The translations under genes were made by a program, and so were the position numbers. A stretch of DNA of 64,000 nucleotides from Aaosphaeria pasadenensis. Lineage: Eukaryota > Ascomycota > Dothideomycetes > Pleosporales. Positions within the stretch are counted from its first letter, which is position 1; each line of letters opens with the position of its first letter. Positions 1 through 12,327 of this stretch are shown here, in pieces. The stretch covers positions 806,001-870,000 of the forward strand of contig JAKLMB010000010.1 in NCBI GenBank assembly GCA_022813625.1. Direction: 5' to 3'. The notes beneath the pieces were generated by a model, which did no database searches, was not told the DNA's origin, and was given only the letters and a program-made list of their open reading frames with translations.

Positions 1-3000
1 CTCCAATCCCATGGCTGCGCTGGAAGATGCACTCGCAATGGAATCCACCACCCATGATTCCATTTCCGGGATCAAACTTGAGCAAGAGGAAGCTGAATTA
101 GAACCTCCTCTGACTGCTTCAAGCCAAGAGAACGAACCGAGTATGAAAGAGAATGCTGTAGCACCTGTCGATAGAGGTCCTACACCACCACTAAGTCCCA
201 ATGATATTCACGACAAACTACGACCTTCATCAATGGACCAATCAGGGCTACAAAGGCCAAGACTTGACAGCGCATTCGATCCAATAATTTTCAATCAGAA
301 GATGAAGCTATCGGATGCAAAATATCTCGACGGACGATTCGGAGCATTGCAGGGCAAATTAGTGCAAGCCGACGAGGAGACCGACTCAAAATCTAACTTC
401 AAACGGCGACCTGCCAGTTTGCGGGACATTCCTCTAATGACCAAGCTACGCTACGCCATAGGGGTAGCTACTTCGAAAGGCATACCGGAGATTAGCCACC
501 TCGCGAGAGCGGACGATGACTTTACCGATGCGTCGAGTGAAACATCCTCTGTGTTCGAGGACGATGTAGACGATGTGGTCGATGTGGTCTCGTTACCTCC
601 TGAGCCGCTCTCAGCGGGACTTATCATGGGAGGAGGGAAGAGGAAGCTTCCAACGGATGGAAACGCCACTCCTTTGTCGTCTGTATCGTTCGCCGACTCC
701 CTCGGAGAATCCTTTGAGCTTGGTGGGCTGCAAACCGATGATAGCTGTCTGGCATTGATGGATGCTTCTCCTTGGGATTGGTCCTTGGCACTCGTGCCCG
801 GCCCTGTTGAGGTTCCGGCTTCCACTGGCCGCTACAGCATTCCTACGTTCTCTCCCGCTGTTGCGTCGTTGCCGGGCACCCCAACCTCACAACCCGACTT
901 CAATCTTGATCCTCTGGACGAGAAGCCTTTGAGCCGAAACGATTGTATTGCCGTTACTCAGGTCGTCACCGAGCAGGTTGCTTCTTCGACTCTCGACATC
1001 CTCCACCAACACAACGAAGATCAGCCAGTAACCAGCAGCTCTACCGCCAGTAGTAAACATCTAGAACCGGCTGTCACAGCAGTTTTTCCGAATGCCACCG
1101 AATGTACTGTGTCAAGTCTGATTGCCATACATGATGTCTTTCCCGAGAATTTACCACAGCCCAAAGGGCCACAACGAGCTCCGCCTCGTCGACCGAACGA
1201 GCCAGCACCAACGCCTGGAAACCATTTATACCAAATCAATTCATCATATATCCGCATTCGTCGTGCAGATACTCTGTGGGACCTCCTGCCTCCAGCCTTG
1301 GCCTTCTGGGAGACCCTTGGTCTGTCTCCCTGCAGCCCACCGAAGAATGTAGCTACCTTCTGCATATACCCGAACAGCGATTCTCTCAAACCATGCCTGG
1401 AAAACTTTATGCTCAACATGCAAGTCGCGTATGAGGGCTGTAAATTGGGGGCACATGCAAAAGGAGAGACTCTCGCCGACTATGAGAATGGTCTCATACC
1501 TGTCATCATGGGTACCCAACCCTCGTTCCGTATGGCCTTCAAGTCATTGCGGGATACGTGTTACAGTCTGGGAAAAGTCCTGGCCGTGAAACTCGCCCAG
1601 ATGCGCAAAAAGGACGAACCGAAAATTGATGCGTTCGTCATCTATATGATCGATCCCTTCGATAACCCGTCGTCTGTGTGGGAACTTTGTTCTGCGTTCT
1701 GGTCACTCTTTCAGTCGTATGGCCAAGGCCCACAATCAAGACCGGAGCAGATGCCTAAGCCTGATCTTGTTCTGCAGATCGTGCCAATGAAATACGTCGC
1801 GTCATTCGACTCGCCCGTCATGCTGAGCACAAGCACTTATATCAATCTCGCTCGCGAAGTCTACGATCGATGCCCTCCTAGCTCTCTAAGCGAGGATAAG
1901 ACTCCGCTCAGCATCTACTCGGCGCCAGCTTTTCAACTCGAAGAATCCATACCAAGGCAAATCCCCTTCAGCCTCAATGCAGACACACCGCAGGATCTTC
2001 TGCGTGAGAACTCGTACATGCACATTGGATACGCAATCAGTCTCGACGGCGCTTGGTTGACAGCTGCCTGGACCGACAGATGCGGCAAATCGCAAACGAT
2101 CGTCTCGTACAATCTCGGCACACGTGTTTTCGGCGAGATTGCCAAAGAGATATGGGCAACCACCATCGAAATTCTACAAGCCAGAAAGGTCACCTGGCGC
2201 ATATGCATTGCCAAATCGGGCGTAATGGAGAGGGAAGAGCTAGACACCTGGAAATATCTTGCATCTTGCCCAACCCACTTCAACCTGTTCACTACACTAC
2301 TTACGGTTGATCCTCATCCGAGCCTACAAATCCATCCCAACCTACTTCCGGCTGTTTCCCTACCTACCGGTAACACCCAGCCATCGACGAATACACCAGG
2401 CTCAACTCCCCAGGCAGGGGTTTCTCCTGATCCACATAACCTTACGCCCGCTGCAACTCCGTCCGCAGATACCGCCCCAGAGCCAGCGGCGGATCCTGAT
2501 GCTCGACTTGTTGACGTCACAGATGAGTCTTGGGGTATTGTACTCGCTCACCGCCTGCACAACTCGAATTCGACCGTCGAATTTCGACCAGCCCTCATCT
2601 CGGGTCTTCTCGTGAAACGCGGTGTCCCTTCAGGCCTGGTCTCCGATAGCTCTGGTCCATCAGCGCCAATTTCCAGCCTTCCCTCACCCTCTGAGCCCGG
2701 TCCGATCGTCGTCGGTGTCAACATACTCTGGGTTGGAGCGGTCAACCCAACCAATCCCAACCGCGCCCCCGGTCCTCATTCACCATTCCCAATTAGTGCA
2801 GACGGCACCTCACCAGGGCCTAGTCCGGTGCAAGAGCGACCTACGAGTAGTCTCATGTGGACACCAACCGCGCAGATGCGCACGACGGCAGAAAATCTAC
2901 TGAAAGAGATGATAGGACAGTTCAGGGCCCTAGGCACATTGGCGCGTCTCAAGGGTGTTCAAGGTACTCGCGGAGGTGCTGTTCCCTGGCACGTGGCGGT

Positions 3001-3055
3001 CGCGAAAAGAGGCGTTGAAGGCTTGACCAGATGTCTTGCATCACCTTCGGGTTGA
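1..3055 (+). CDS. SSN2: Mediator of RNA polymerase II transcription subunit 13, C-terminal part (5' partial)
   Basis: The reading frame is open from the first bases of the window, so the true start lies upstream; the first ATG seen is at 11. More than 1,014 residues are visible, against about 1,400-1,600 for fungal MED13. The first third is low-complexity and acidic (an E/D-rich patch around residues 175-195), as in the disordered middle of MED13. The last ~450 residues carry the conserved MedPIWI-like C-terminus, including WGIVLAHRLHNS and RPALISGLLVKRG near residues 838-875. MED13 is the scaffold of the CDK8 kinase module, which reversibly blocks core Mediator from RNA polymerase II in the nucleus. 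There is no intron in the visible part. The family is recognised from these C-terminal motifs; no other family fits them. Confidence 0.85.
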   Translation, partial: SNPMAALEDALAMESTTHDSISGIKLEQEEAELEPPLTASSQENEPSMKENAVAPVDRGPTPPLSPNDIHDKLRPSSMDQSGLQRPRLDSAFDPIIFNQKMKLSDAKYLDGRFGALQGKLVQADEETDSKSNFKRRPASLRDIPLMTKLRYAIGVATSKGIPEISHLARADDDFTDASSETSSVFEDDVDDVVDVVSLPPEPLSAGLIMGGGKRKLPTDGNATPLSSVSFADSLGESFELGGLQTDDSCLALMDASPWDWSLALVPGPVEVPASTGRYSIPTFSPAVASLPGTPTSQPDFNLDPLDEKPLSRNDCIAVTQVVTEQVASSTLDILHQHNEDQPVTSSSTASSKHLEPAVTAVFPNATECTVSSLIAIHDVFPENLPQPKGPQRAPPRRPNEPAPTPGNHLYQINSSYIRIRRADTLWDLLPPALAFWETLGLSPCSPPKNVATFCIYPNSDSLKPCLENFMLNMQVAYEGCKLGAHAKGETLADYENGLIPVIMGTQPSFRMAFKSLRDTCYSLGKVLAVKLAQMRKKDEPKIDAFVIYMIDPFDNPSSVWELCSAFWSLFQSYGQGPQSRPEQMPKPDLVLQIVPMKYVASFDSPVMLSTSTYINLAREVYDRCPPSSLSEDKTPLSIYSAPAFQLEESIPRQIPFSLNADTPQDLLRENSYMHIGYAISLDGAWLTAAWTDRCGKSQTIVSYNLGTRVFGEIAKEIWATTIEILQARKVTWRICIAKSGVMEREELDTWKYLASCPTHFNLFTTLLTVDPHPSLQIHPNLLPAVSLPTGNTQPSTNTPGSTPQAGVSPDPHNLTPAATPSADTAPEPAADPDARLVDVTDESWGIVLAHRLHNSNSTVEFRPALISGLLVKRGVPSGLVSDSSGPSAPISSLPSPSEPGPIVVGVNILWVGAVNPTNPNRAPGPHSPFPISADGTSPGPSPVQERPTSSLMWTPTAQMRTTAENLLKEMIGQFRALGTLARLKGVQGTRGGAVPWHVAVAKRGVEGLTRCLASPSG

Positions 3056-3521
3056 TTACATGTTTTGTTGTTATTTTCAGAATCATTAGCGACGGCGTTT
3101 TCATCGGGGTTTTACCTTGGACCATACTTGGCCCTATTTCGTTTCGCCATCTAGGGACTTGACATTGGAAATTTTTTAATCGTCTGGCACTTCGGTGCCG
3201 CCATGTGGATGTTCATCTGTATAGGAGTAACGTACTTGGAGATATTTTCCGACCGTCTTCTGGGTTTGAAGAACGGTGGGTAGGAGTAGCATATGTGACG
3301 AATCCCTTCTGGATATACGACTCAATCTATCAATCAATACAAATCAATAAACACATAAATCAAACAAAACAATCCAAAACACCTTTCTATGTCAACGTTC
3401 GAACTCTCTGATTTCATCTACATTACTCGTACAATTCAACTCCTCCCAAAGTTACCATCCCTCCATCCCTCGCATCGTAAGAACCCCCAGAGAAAAAGAA
3501 TAAGATAGAGGCAAAGGATAT
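3056..3521. other. Intergenic gap between convergent genes (3' UTRs)
   Basis: This 466 bp stretch lies between the stop of the Mediator gene and the stop of the small protein on the other strand. It is AT-rich in its middle, with AATAAA-like motifs near 3345-3365 that could serve polyadenylation. I see no coding signal or RNA gene. Confidence 0.5.
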
Positions 3522-4255
3522 CTACGCATCCTCAATCCCCAAATGATCCACCTCCTTCCTCCCCTCCACCATCTTCGCCTGCGACTGCCCCTGCCCGATC
3601 TCCCTGCTCTTCGTGTGCTTGGCGCCTTGGTTCGCGTCCGCCTTTGCGAACGCGTTGCCCCGGCCTGCTGCTATGCCGTTTGCTGCCGCTGAGGTTTTGC
3701 ATTAGCTGTGTGATCTTTTTGGGGATCATGGGAAGAGGGGGGGTTGGGAAATACCTTTATCATGGCGGTCTTCGACGGAAGTGGAGGAGCCGTCTGGGTT
3801 GTGGTGGGTTGTCTTTTTGGATTTGGAGGATAGGGCTCCCGAGAGGGCGCCGAAGAGGTTGAGGTTTAGACCGGCCTGGTGGATTGTATTAAATTCGTGT
3901 TTTCTTTCTTATTGAAGGGGGGAGGAGGTTTGCTGTGGGGAGGTGATGTAGATGGGAAGAGGATATGGATGGTTTGGAGATGGGATTTGCGGATGCTGGC
4001 GGCAGTGGTTTGGTTTATCGGCAATGCATATTGGTATATCTTTGTGGAAACATGGGATTTGAAAAGGAATTTGGGGTTGAAATTTCAAAGACAGATAAGA
4101 CAGATGGAAGTAGATGAATGGAATGAACGTACAGAGCCGCTTGCGCTGGCGTTCTGCTCGCGCGTCTCGACGTCTCGCGCATATTGGTTCTGCTCTTGAC
4201 CTGCCGCGGCGACTTGTTGCTCGCGGGCTTCCTTCTTGCTTAGTTGGCGGGACAT
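3522..4255 (-). CDS. Small hydrophilic hypothetical protein (three exons)
   Basis: Model: complement of 3522..3688, 3755..3875 and 4133..4255, 411 nt, 136 residues. All three pieces keep one frame with canonical introns: GTACGT...CAG (257 bp) and GTATTT...CAG (66 bp). The protein begins MSRQLSKKEAREQQ and is rich in Q, A, G and K. It has an amphipathic charged N-terminus, a short hydrophobic patch (LNLNLFGALSGAL) around residues 44-56, and a polar C-terminus ending EVDHLGIEDA. There is no signal peptide or membrane span. I do not recognise a family. The length, the absence of stops over three joined exons and the consensus splice sites support a real gene. The first intron is unusually long for this window. 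Confidence 0.6.
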
Positions 4256-4763
4256 GGTGGCTATGTATAAATTATGAAGGGGGTTTCTCTTGGTGATGGT
4301 AGCTTGGTGGAGATTTGGATATATGGGAAGATTGGAATGCGGGTTGGTATACGGAACTATCACAGGATTATGGGGAAGAAGTTTGAGTAGGAAAAAGTTG
4401 GAAAGGAAATGGTACTTCTGGGCTTTGTATACTTATCGGCGTTAAAAGGGACGTTCTTGGTTGTGTTGCGGTTGGTTGGGTGAGGGATGGAACCATGGGG
4501 GAGTGATGTCATCGAGAGGAGAGCCGAACACAACAAGGTAGGAATTGGCTTGCGTGCGCCGTGAGGTAAGGTAAGCAAGCATTATGCCTCACAATCATTG
4601 TTGAACAACCTGTTTTTGGCGCTAGACCCCTGCCGGCGATCTTGGACCCTTTTGAGAGTTCTGTTTGAAACATGGGCGGATTATGGTATCATAGCTGTGC
4701 GAGAAGGCATGTATATTAAATGGTACATATGTACAATGCAGTGCGTTGCGTAAGACACGAATC
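4256..4763. promoter_or_regulatory. Upstream region of the small hypothetical gene
   Basis: These 508 bp separate the start of the minus-strand small gene from the stop of the minus-strand palmitoyltransferase gene. They should hold the promoter of the first and the 3' UTR of the second. No distinct operator or RNA gene was recognised. Confidence 0.4.
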
Positions 4764-6125
4764 CTATTTGAAGGATTCGACGAGGTTATCCCAAAACCCT
4801 AAGTCGAATGTATTTTCAACCGCTCCTAGATTCCATACTTTCTCGAAACTATCCTCCTTCGCAACGGAGCGTATGCGGCTTGGGAGATTCCGTGGTGGGA
4901 GACCGTTGGTGGTTCGAATCAATATGTGCCTACTTTCCAAGGGCCATGTTGTCGTTGGCTCCTCCTCTTCAGACGGTAGCTCCACAGCCGTGTGGTTCGA
5001 CTTTGAGGATGATGAAGAGTTGTTGCGATGAGACGATGCTGCTTGCTGTCTACTAACACCCATCGTATCCTCCCTGCGGTGTCCTAGGTAAACGACACCC
5101 TCTGCCATATCGTCTCGCCAGTCTGCCCATTTGGAGCTCTCATTTGTCGTCATTCCTGCCCAGATGAGGTAGATATGGTAGGCCAACAAGCCCAATGGAA
5201 GTGGCCAAGTCAGCAGTGCCAGCAACCCTACCCCCGATGCTCGGAGACCTCCAATCTCGAGGTAGATAGACAAGAAAGTCATAAAGTAGTAAAGCTTCAT
5301 ACTGAGATATGTACCCCAGCTGTTCGGATCCACTCCTGATTTGATCCGGTATCTGTACCATTTCTCGTTTCGTAGATACTGCAAGCTTGCGAGAGGAGAA
5401 ATGACCATGTACGCTAAGTACGCTCCGTACGCCAGCACAACAGTGGTGAAAAACAAAAGCAGAAGAAACCAACGGTAGTTGCCTTTCCCAAGACAATTGT
5501 TGACCCATATACAGTGATGATCCATTCGCGCGACGCAGGTTTTGCATATACTGCAGTGCTTGCTCCTGGCAGGCTTCAAAAATTCACAGGTCGAGCAGGT
5601 ATTGCCAGGATAGTAGAGCACGCGATCATACGGGTAGAGTCGCATTTGAGCTGCGTGGTTTTCTGGAGTGATATATGACGCGCTGTTCCTCGTAGCGCTC
5701 AAGAACGTGAATATGTAAGGCGTAGGAACCAGAACTGGTATGAACAGCTTGTGTTTGAGTGGCAGATGGTGCCAGACAACGGGAACGAAAAGAGCGACGC
5801 TGCCTGTAACGAGGCCCAAGAAGAATATTACGACTAGAGGATGCTTCTCGTGCATAAGATAGTGCCCAAAACGGGAACCTCCATTTGATATCCGGCCATT
5901 TGTGAGGCGTACGTCCAATTTGTGGAGGAAAGAAGGAAGGTGAACGAAGACAAGCCGCTGTATGCGTCCGATGATAGTGTTCCTGAGAAAATCAGTATTT
6001 AGATCAAAAAGCTGAGGGCGCTAAGACTACTTGAAAGCAGGAAGACGCCCAAAGAAGGCGACAAAGGTCCAGAAAGATATTGACCCAACAACGAATATGA
6101 CGATCTCCAAAGTGGTCATGCCCAT
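4764..6125 (-). CDS. SWF1: Palmitoyltransferase Swf1-like (DHHC family)
   Basis: Model: complement of 4764..5982 and 6031..6125, 437 residues, one 48 bp intron. The enzyme transfers palmitate from acyl-CoA to cysteines of membrane proteins. In yeast, Swf1 acts at the ER on membrane-proximal cysteines of SNAREs and other single-span proteins. The cysteine-rich domain (CSTC...KPARSKHCSICKTCVARM) leads into the DHHC catalytic tetrad at residues 186-189, followed by IWVNNCLGKGNYRWF. Hydrophobic spans lie near residues 5-25 and 85-105, with two more after the DHHC domain, giving the usual four-TM topology. The N-terminus with FFGRLPA matches Swf1 rather than Pfa4 or Akr1. The start at 6125 (MGM) is chosen because frame and splice agree; 6119 is an alternative. 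It shares a promoter with the divergent rap1 gene. Confidence 0.87.
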
Positions 6126-6464
6126 AATGAATGTGGATGGCAAAGAGACGCCAGCATGGCGGGGTCAAGTGAAGGAAGGCAGACTAGTAAGTGGCTTCTC
6201 GAGACTCTGAAACTTTTCAATGGAGTTCGAGGAGAGTCTGAAAGACTGGTGGAATCTAGGTGTTGTCTCAAAAAGTCAAGGTGATGTTCCAAGGTGTAAA
6301 CAACAACCAAGATTGATCATACAGAAGACGAGTGATCGCCGGCCCGCCCGTTATCGATAGGCGAGCGCTCCGCCAAGGCCCCCGTGAGACCGTGTCGAAG
6401 CGCGTCACATTCCGAATGACACTCTATCCCCACCATTCATCCCGACAATTCCATCGGCACCGTC
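6126..6464. promoter_or_regulatory. Divergent promoter, swf1 / rap1
   Basis: These 339 bp separate two head-to-head start codons, so both promoters must lie here. The half nearest rap1 is GC-rich (around 6335-6410), while the swf1 side is mixed. No specific factor site was assigned. Confidence 0.5.
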
Positions 6465-9133
6465 ATGGCCGCGCCGATCGTGTATGATGATGTCGCTGCT
6501 GGAGCAAATTTGAACGGGACATTGTTCGCTGGCAAGAAGTTCTGGATTGCCCAGCGTGTTCCCCTTCGGAACAGTATCCTGGACAAGATCAAGAGTAACG
6601 GTGGAGAAATAACACAGTTGGAGAAGAAAGCAGATTATCTCATCGCCGATCATTGCAGGCGGGACAGCGCCCCCGGAACGATATCGTATACATTTATTGA
6701 TGCATCGATTCAAAATGGCGAGATTCAAGATCCTGACGAGCATTTGGCCGGCCCTCCCGTCGGAACGGCTTCAGCGGTGAGCGCAGGCAGCAAATCTTCC
6801 CGAACCTCTCGCGCGGCGTATACGGCCGAGGAGGATAGGATACTCTACAAATGGGTCCGCGACCATGAGAAGATGGGTGGCAGGGCTTCTGGCAATGAGA
6901 TTTACATACAACTCGAAGCAAAAGTATGCCTCCAATCACGCTTTTGGTCGGCTTCAACTAATGCACTTTAGTATCCACGACATACATGGCATTCGTGGCG
7001 CGATCGATACCTCAAACGATTACGAGACCAACCTCCCGCGGGTCTGAACGTGCCCGACAATGCTCCTCCTTCCCCTCCGTCGGATCAATCTGTCGAACAG
7101 GTACCTCGGAACAAATCTCGAGCGGAATTATCTCATGAGAGCCCGGGGAAGAAGCAAGACAAGACAGTCAAAACATCACCTAGGTCAAATGATTCCCCGA
7201 AGCGGCATAGTGGCAAGGCGACGATCAAAGAAGTATACACTGTATCTGATCTTGAGCTACTGTTCACATTTGTGGATTGGGAAGAGTTGTATGCCAATGC
7301 AGATGTCATCACAGCGATTGACGAAGCTTCTGCTAAAGAAGCCTGGGCGCGGTACGCAGAAGTGGATGATAAGAAGAGGACGACGGAACAATGGAAACAA
7401 TATTTCGAGAAGGTCGTCCTGCCGGATTATCAACGGGATGATTCGGCCAAAAAAGAGCGAGTGAAGAAGAGGGTAACAAGAAAGCATGAGCAGAAGAGTC
7501 AACAAAGCGGACAGAAACCTGAGCGCCACCAAGTTTGGAGCCAGAGTCAGCCTCAGGATGAGGAAGTGTTGGATAGCGATCGTGGAGACGCACAAGAACA
7601 ACATGAACCATCGAAACCAAGCCCTTCAGCGCCAGCGCGTGGAAAAGAAACAGCAACCAAATTGTCATCTGCTCACAGGCCCGTGAATCCCTCAATTGCA
7701 AAGGCGATGGCCAAGCGTCGAGGTATCGAACAAGCTCAGGATGCCTTTAGTTTCTATGTTCAGGCTACCAAGGAGGCGGGAGCAGTTGATGAGTCTGATT
7801 TAGATGGAGGTTCAGGTAAGTCTAATTATGCCAGCATGTGAACTTATTGACTGACTAGTACGTAGCTCAGCGGCGACAAGTCTTGTGGCCTAGGTGGCAG
7901 AGGCTCAGTTTTGATGTGCAGGCAACGTATGTTGCTCTTGCAGTCGCAGATCTTCGACGTGTTGAAATGGAGAAATTGGAAAAGCGCAATCAGCTTTCTG
8001 AAGTCGCGACATCCTCAACACTAGCCCCCCTTACCCCTACACCTAAGGCTTCTGATAAGATTTCGAAAAGGGTACGTGAAGTGGAAGAGGAGGCAGCCTC
8101 GCCATCTCGCCCTTCGAAAATCCATCGATCTAAACGGTCGCCACCAAAGAAAGCCGCAAAAACTTCTCCGCGTGGGACAGAGCGCCAGCCATTGGAGGTG
8201 TCCTCTGAAACAAATTCCTCCGCACTTGCTGATGACGAGGACGATGACGATGACGATGAAGAACTGCCACAGCTCCATCACCAGGCTATCAAATTGGAGA
8301 ACGTTGATACGGATGCAGAGTCTGATCAACCAACGCCACTAGCCCGGCAAGTTCGATATCCAACTCTGCGAAGGGGTTCAGACCACCCCAATGATACTCC
8401 CACTGGAACGCCTCGTGCTGCTCGCTCCCGGGCTTCTGCCTTTGATACACAAGCCATCCTATCCTCGCCGCCCAATGAATTTTCATTAAAGCCCATTCCC
8501 AAACCGATTGATTCCCAGGATATCTTTTCGTCCCCTTCCCAAGGACCCTCCCTGATGGCTCTTCCCAGGCCAGCCAGGGATGTCACTCCATCTATAAAAG
8601 AAGAACCGACGTCGGCGCCAGGCTCTCCCCTTGCGATGGATATTGGATCAGAAGACTCCAATACACACTCAATGCAAGAGTTTCGTCGCTCTCTGAATGG
8701 AGCACAGAGTCCTGGATACCCGTCCTTGAACCTCTACACCCCAGTGAACCTGAGTCGATCTCCTGCCGGGTCACCAAGTCCCTCGGAACTCTTTTCCCAA
8801 GAATCCGGTGACCCAGATCCGCCCCTTGACCCCGAGGAGATGGATGAGTTCTTTGCCGAACAGCACGGAGAGGGGTTCAGCGACCAGGACATCACACGTG
8901 CTCTCAAGCATACCCGCTGTCGCCCCGAGCTTGCAGTACAGGTACTTGACGCCTGGAAGGATGGCCTCCCACTACCTGACGTTCGAGGTGTTTGGTCTGC
9001 CTTAGACGACGAGCAAGTAGTCAGTAGCAATCCTAGTGTGTTGGCAACGTTAGCGAAGAAGCACACCCTTGACGGATGGGGTGGAGTTACGGAACGAAAC
9101 CGATTCCTGGCACAGCTTTCAGGGAGGATGTAG
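6465..9133 (+). CDS. rap1: Telomere-associated protein Rap1 (BRCT, Myb and RCT domains)
   Basis: Model: join 6465..6923, 6972..7815, 7866..9133, 856 residues; introns of 48 and 50 bp. Rap1 binds telomeric chromatin, directly or through a TRF-like partner, and controls telomere length and protection. An N-terminal BRCT-like domain occupies roughly residues 15-95 (LFAGKKFWIAQRVP...). The Rap1 Myb domain (YTAEEDRILYKWV...HTWHSWRDRYLKRL) spans about 117-172 and is split by intron 1. A disordered middle includes a D/E run (DEDDDDDDEE). A C-terminal Rap1 (RCT) domain of about 100 residues ends the protein. A third conserved block (AMAKRRGIEQAQDAFSFYV...WPRWQRLSFDVQATYVALA) straddles intron 2. The domain order is that of fission-yeast and animal Rap1. 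DNA binding by the single Myb is not certain from sequence. Confidence 0.88.
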
Positions 9134-9897
9134 AAGCTTTAGGGGCCTATAGGCTGTCGAACGGGCTGCTTCTGGCGGGTTCGATGACTTCAATTGACGG
9201 GCAATTTACGTACTGGCGGCGTTTGGAGATCACGTCACGACTCGATGATTGATGATCAGCAAGGTTATGGAATATCACACGAAGGGGCCTCATGAGCGTA
9301 CAAGTATCCAGGTATCTAGTAATGAGATGTAATAATCTTCACTTCGGTTCGTTTCAGAACATGTGATGCATCTGGTACGCGTGATGAAGTAGTGCTGGGA
9401 TCTCGTATTGATAGCCAGTATAATACCTTCCCAAGGACTTCTAGCTATGATTCCAGAGAGTAGTCTGAAATTAGACATTCAGACAGAGCTTGCACTTATC
9501 AAATCTGGATATACAAATATTCTTTTAGCACTACTCGGTGCTTGATGGGGTCATATGTCAGTAAAATAGACGTAGGCTTTGTCGAGTCGCTTTTTTTTAG
9601 TTTTTTAAGATGCTTTAAGTAAAAGATATAACCAAGTATTACAGTTAAAATTTTTGCAATACCATATACAATGTTTTGTTAGCAAGTTCATCATACTTTG
9701 TGAGGAAAAGGTCTCCTGATGTATACTGAATGGCGTATGGCATATGCATGTGACCAGTCACTAGGACTAATTCAGGTTTAGGAGAAAATAGGCCGTTCGC
9801 GGAGGAGCGCACGGACTACGTGGTTCGATCTGATAAGACCCCACTCACAATCTGATCTTTTTTCCATCCCATTACCACCTACCATCAACTCGTCCCC
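9134..9897. other. Intergenic gap; upstream region of the ferric reductase
   Basis: This 764 bp gap is AT-rich between about 9480 and 9760, with T-runs at 9589-9606. It should hold the rap1 3' end and the ferric reductase promoter. A TATCA/GATA-like word occurs at 9830 (ctgataag), the kind of site bound by fungal siderophore GATA repressors, but one copy is weak evidence. No gene was seen. Confidence 0.4.
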
Positions 9898-12327
9898 ATG
9901 CTTCCCAGGTTGGTACATGTGTTCCTCTTCCTGATCCCGTACAATGTAGCATCCGCGCTCCAGCAGGGAGTATATTGTTACCTTGGTTGCGAGCTCTCAC
10001 TCGGCGCGGTCGACTTCAACGACACAGCCCGAACCTTGCCGAAGAAGGTAAGGGACTGTACGAGCTTGCGACATGTCACGAGTCTGTATCTTTGCGCGGA
10101 TGCCTACTGCGGACCGTCGGGAAGAGAGACCTGGTTAAAGGAGCAGGGGGACCTTTGTGCGAATTTCAATCAAACTTTGCCCGGGTGGGACGTGATTGAT
10201 CATTATGGCGATGACGACAAGAAGCGGATAAGGCGACTTACAGCCGAAGAGGGCATATGGTCAGCAAACACTGTGCTCGATGAGGTCGTTATTCCAGAAG
10301 AATCCTTCTTTTTACGCTGTTTCAGAACATGGGTATGGTATATTGTGTATTTTTTTTTAAAGAATGATGCGATTGACATTTCTTCAGGATACGGCCATGT
10401 ACGAAAACCGTTTGCATTGGTTGTATGGATTCTGCATGTACTACTTCTGGCTTGTGGTCGTTGTTATTGGGTTATCGACACGTTTGATCCACCTCATTCA
10501 GCACCTTCGAACTCAAGAGTGGCAACCTATCTCAAGTGGTGAAGATGACGTAGAACGCCATTCCCCAGCCAGGCATCATGCTTTGCTCAGCTTGCCATAC
10601 ACTCTACTCAAGAGGTACATCCTTGTACCAGCAACATTTGGCTATCGATGCTCCCAGAACGTTGGATGGTGCACCGTTCCACCCAGGATTCAAAGTTGCA
10701 CAATATTCGCATTCGTCTTGTTGAACACTGTTTTGTGCGTCGTTAACTATCAGGCGTTCACCGGCAACATGTTCTGGCCGCGCCTATCCGCACAATACTT
10801 TCGCTATATTTCCGATCGCACGGGCATCATATCTCTCGCTAATTTCCCTCTCATCTGGCTTTTCGGTACCAGGAACAACGTCCTACTATGGGTTACCGGT
10901 TGGGGTTTCGGCACATATAACAATTTCCATCGTTGGGTCGCAAGAGTATCAACCGTGCAAGCAGTCGTACACTCTCTTGGGTACACGAAGATTATTTGGA
11001 CTAGTAAGTTTTGCATGCAAATGACGCATATGACATCAGCTAAATGTGTTAGACGGAGGTTGGCCATACTTCGAAAAATATCTGTACAAGCATTATTTTT
11101 GGAATGGCGAATTGGCGACCATTTTTATGGTTGCTATTTGCGTGTTCTCCGTCTATGGTCTGCGTCGCAGCCACTATGAGATATTTTTAATCATTCACAT
11201 CGCCGCCTCTGTGGCTGTTATTTGGACAATGTACTAGTACGTTACATATTGTATTGACATTTCGATACAATGGCTAACCACACCACAGTCACGTCTACAT
11301 CTTCAAGGGCGAGTACGACTGGTTCATTTGGCCCTGTGTGATCGTGTGGGTATTAGACCGAGTCATTCGCATGGCACGCATCCTGTCGTTCGACTCTCAC
11401 TTCTGGAACACCAAATGCATAGCAAGTTACGATTTCGATTCTAATTTAATCCGGCTGGATATCCCCTTCGGCCATTCCCGAGCACTCTCGAATCCTCAGC
11501 CAGGCACGTACTACTACATCTACGTCTTGAGTAATCCACTCTATATGCACCAAAGCCACCCATTTACTCTTGGATATGTGAGATACCCGGAGGACAAGAG
11601 CGAAATGGAACGACCAAGCAGACTTCAAACTCGTCGGGCCTCTGTTCATCGTTCCGAATCCGAATCGTCAACCGAGTCTGATGCTCTACTCTCATCAGAT
11701 GCTACCTCGGATCAGTCGAATCCATCACTAGTCTTCCTCGTCCGCCCGTACGACGGTTTCACCGCTCGACTGAAGAAGTCTACCAGTGCTGGCCCGACTG
11801 AATTGCGAGTACTCGTAGAAGGACCCTACGGCGAAACCAACCCTCTTAGCAAATTCTCCTCCGTACTCTTCGTTGTTGGCGGAACGGGTATAGCGGTTCC
11901 TCTATCCTACCTCGCCGCTCTCCTCGACTCTACATCAAAGTCAACCCGCATACATATTCTCTGGGCAGTACGGGAACACCGTTTCTTGATCGACGTACTT
12001 GAACGCGACTTCCGACAGATCATACAAGATCGAGATGCTGAAGACAAAGTCACATTGACCGTCCATGTCACGCAGGAAGACACGGACGAAGGCAAGGACG
12101 ATGATCTCGGCGAAGGATTGAAGCGCTGCGTGTTGAAAGCAGGTCGACCAGACGTATATGCTGCCGTCGAAGAAGAGGCTCAACTAGAAGAGACCAATCA
12201 TGGAGGGTTGGCTGTGGTGGCATGCGGGCCCGCGCAGATGGCGGACGACGCGCGGAGAGCCACTATCCAGGCTTTGGAGAGGGGCCACAGAGGTATTGAG
12301 TATTTTGAAGAAAGTTTTAAGTGGTAG
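9898..12327 (+). CDS. Ferric/cupric-chelate reductase (FRE/NOX superfamily)
   Basis: Model: join 9898..10332, 10388..11003, 11053..11236, 11289..12327, 757 residues; introns 48-55 bp. The enzyme moves electrons from NADPH through FAD and two hemes to extracellular Fe(III) or Cu(II), feeding high-affinity iron uptake. The N-terminus is a signal peptide followed by a Cys-containing extracellular domain. Heme ligands are visible as two pairs with 13-residue spacing: His326/His340 and His399/His413; intron 3 falls just before His413. The FAD motif HPFT is at 502-505, the NADPH loop GGTGI at 609-613 and the CGP motif at 724-726. A Ser-rich insert (residues ~525-558) separates the FAD and NADPH lobes. 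All catalytic landmarks are present, so it should be functional. The substrate metal cannot be told from sequence. Confidence 0.9.

Noticed and set aside
451..3000. Many open frames antisense or out of frame to the Mediator gene
   Set aside because: They are shadows of one long coding frame with clear MED13 motifs.
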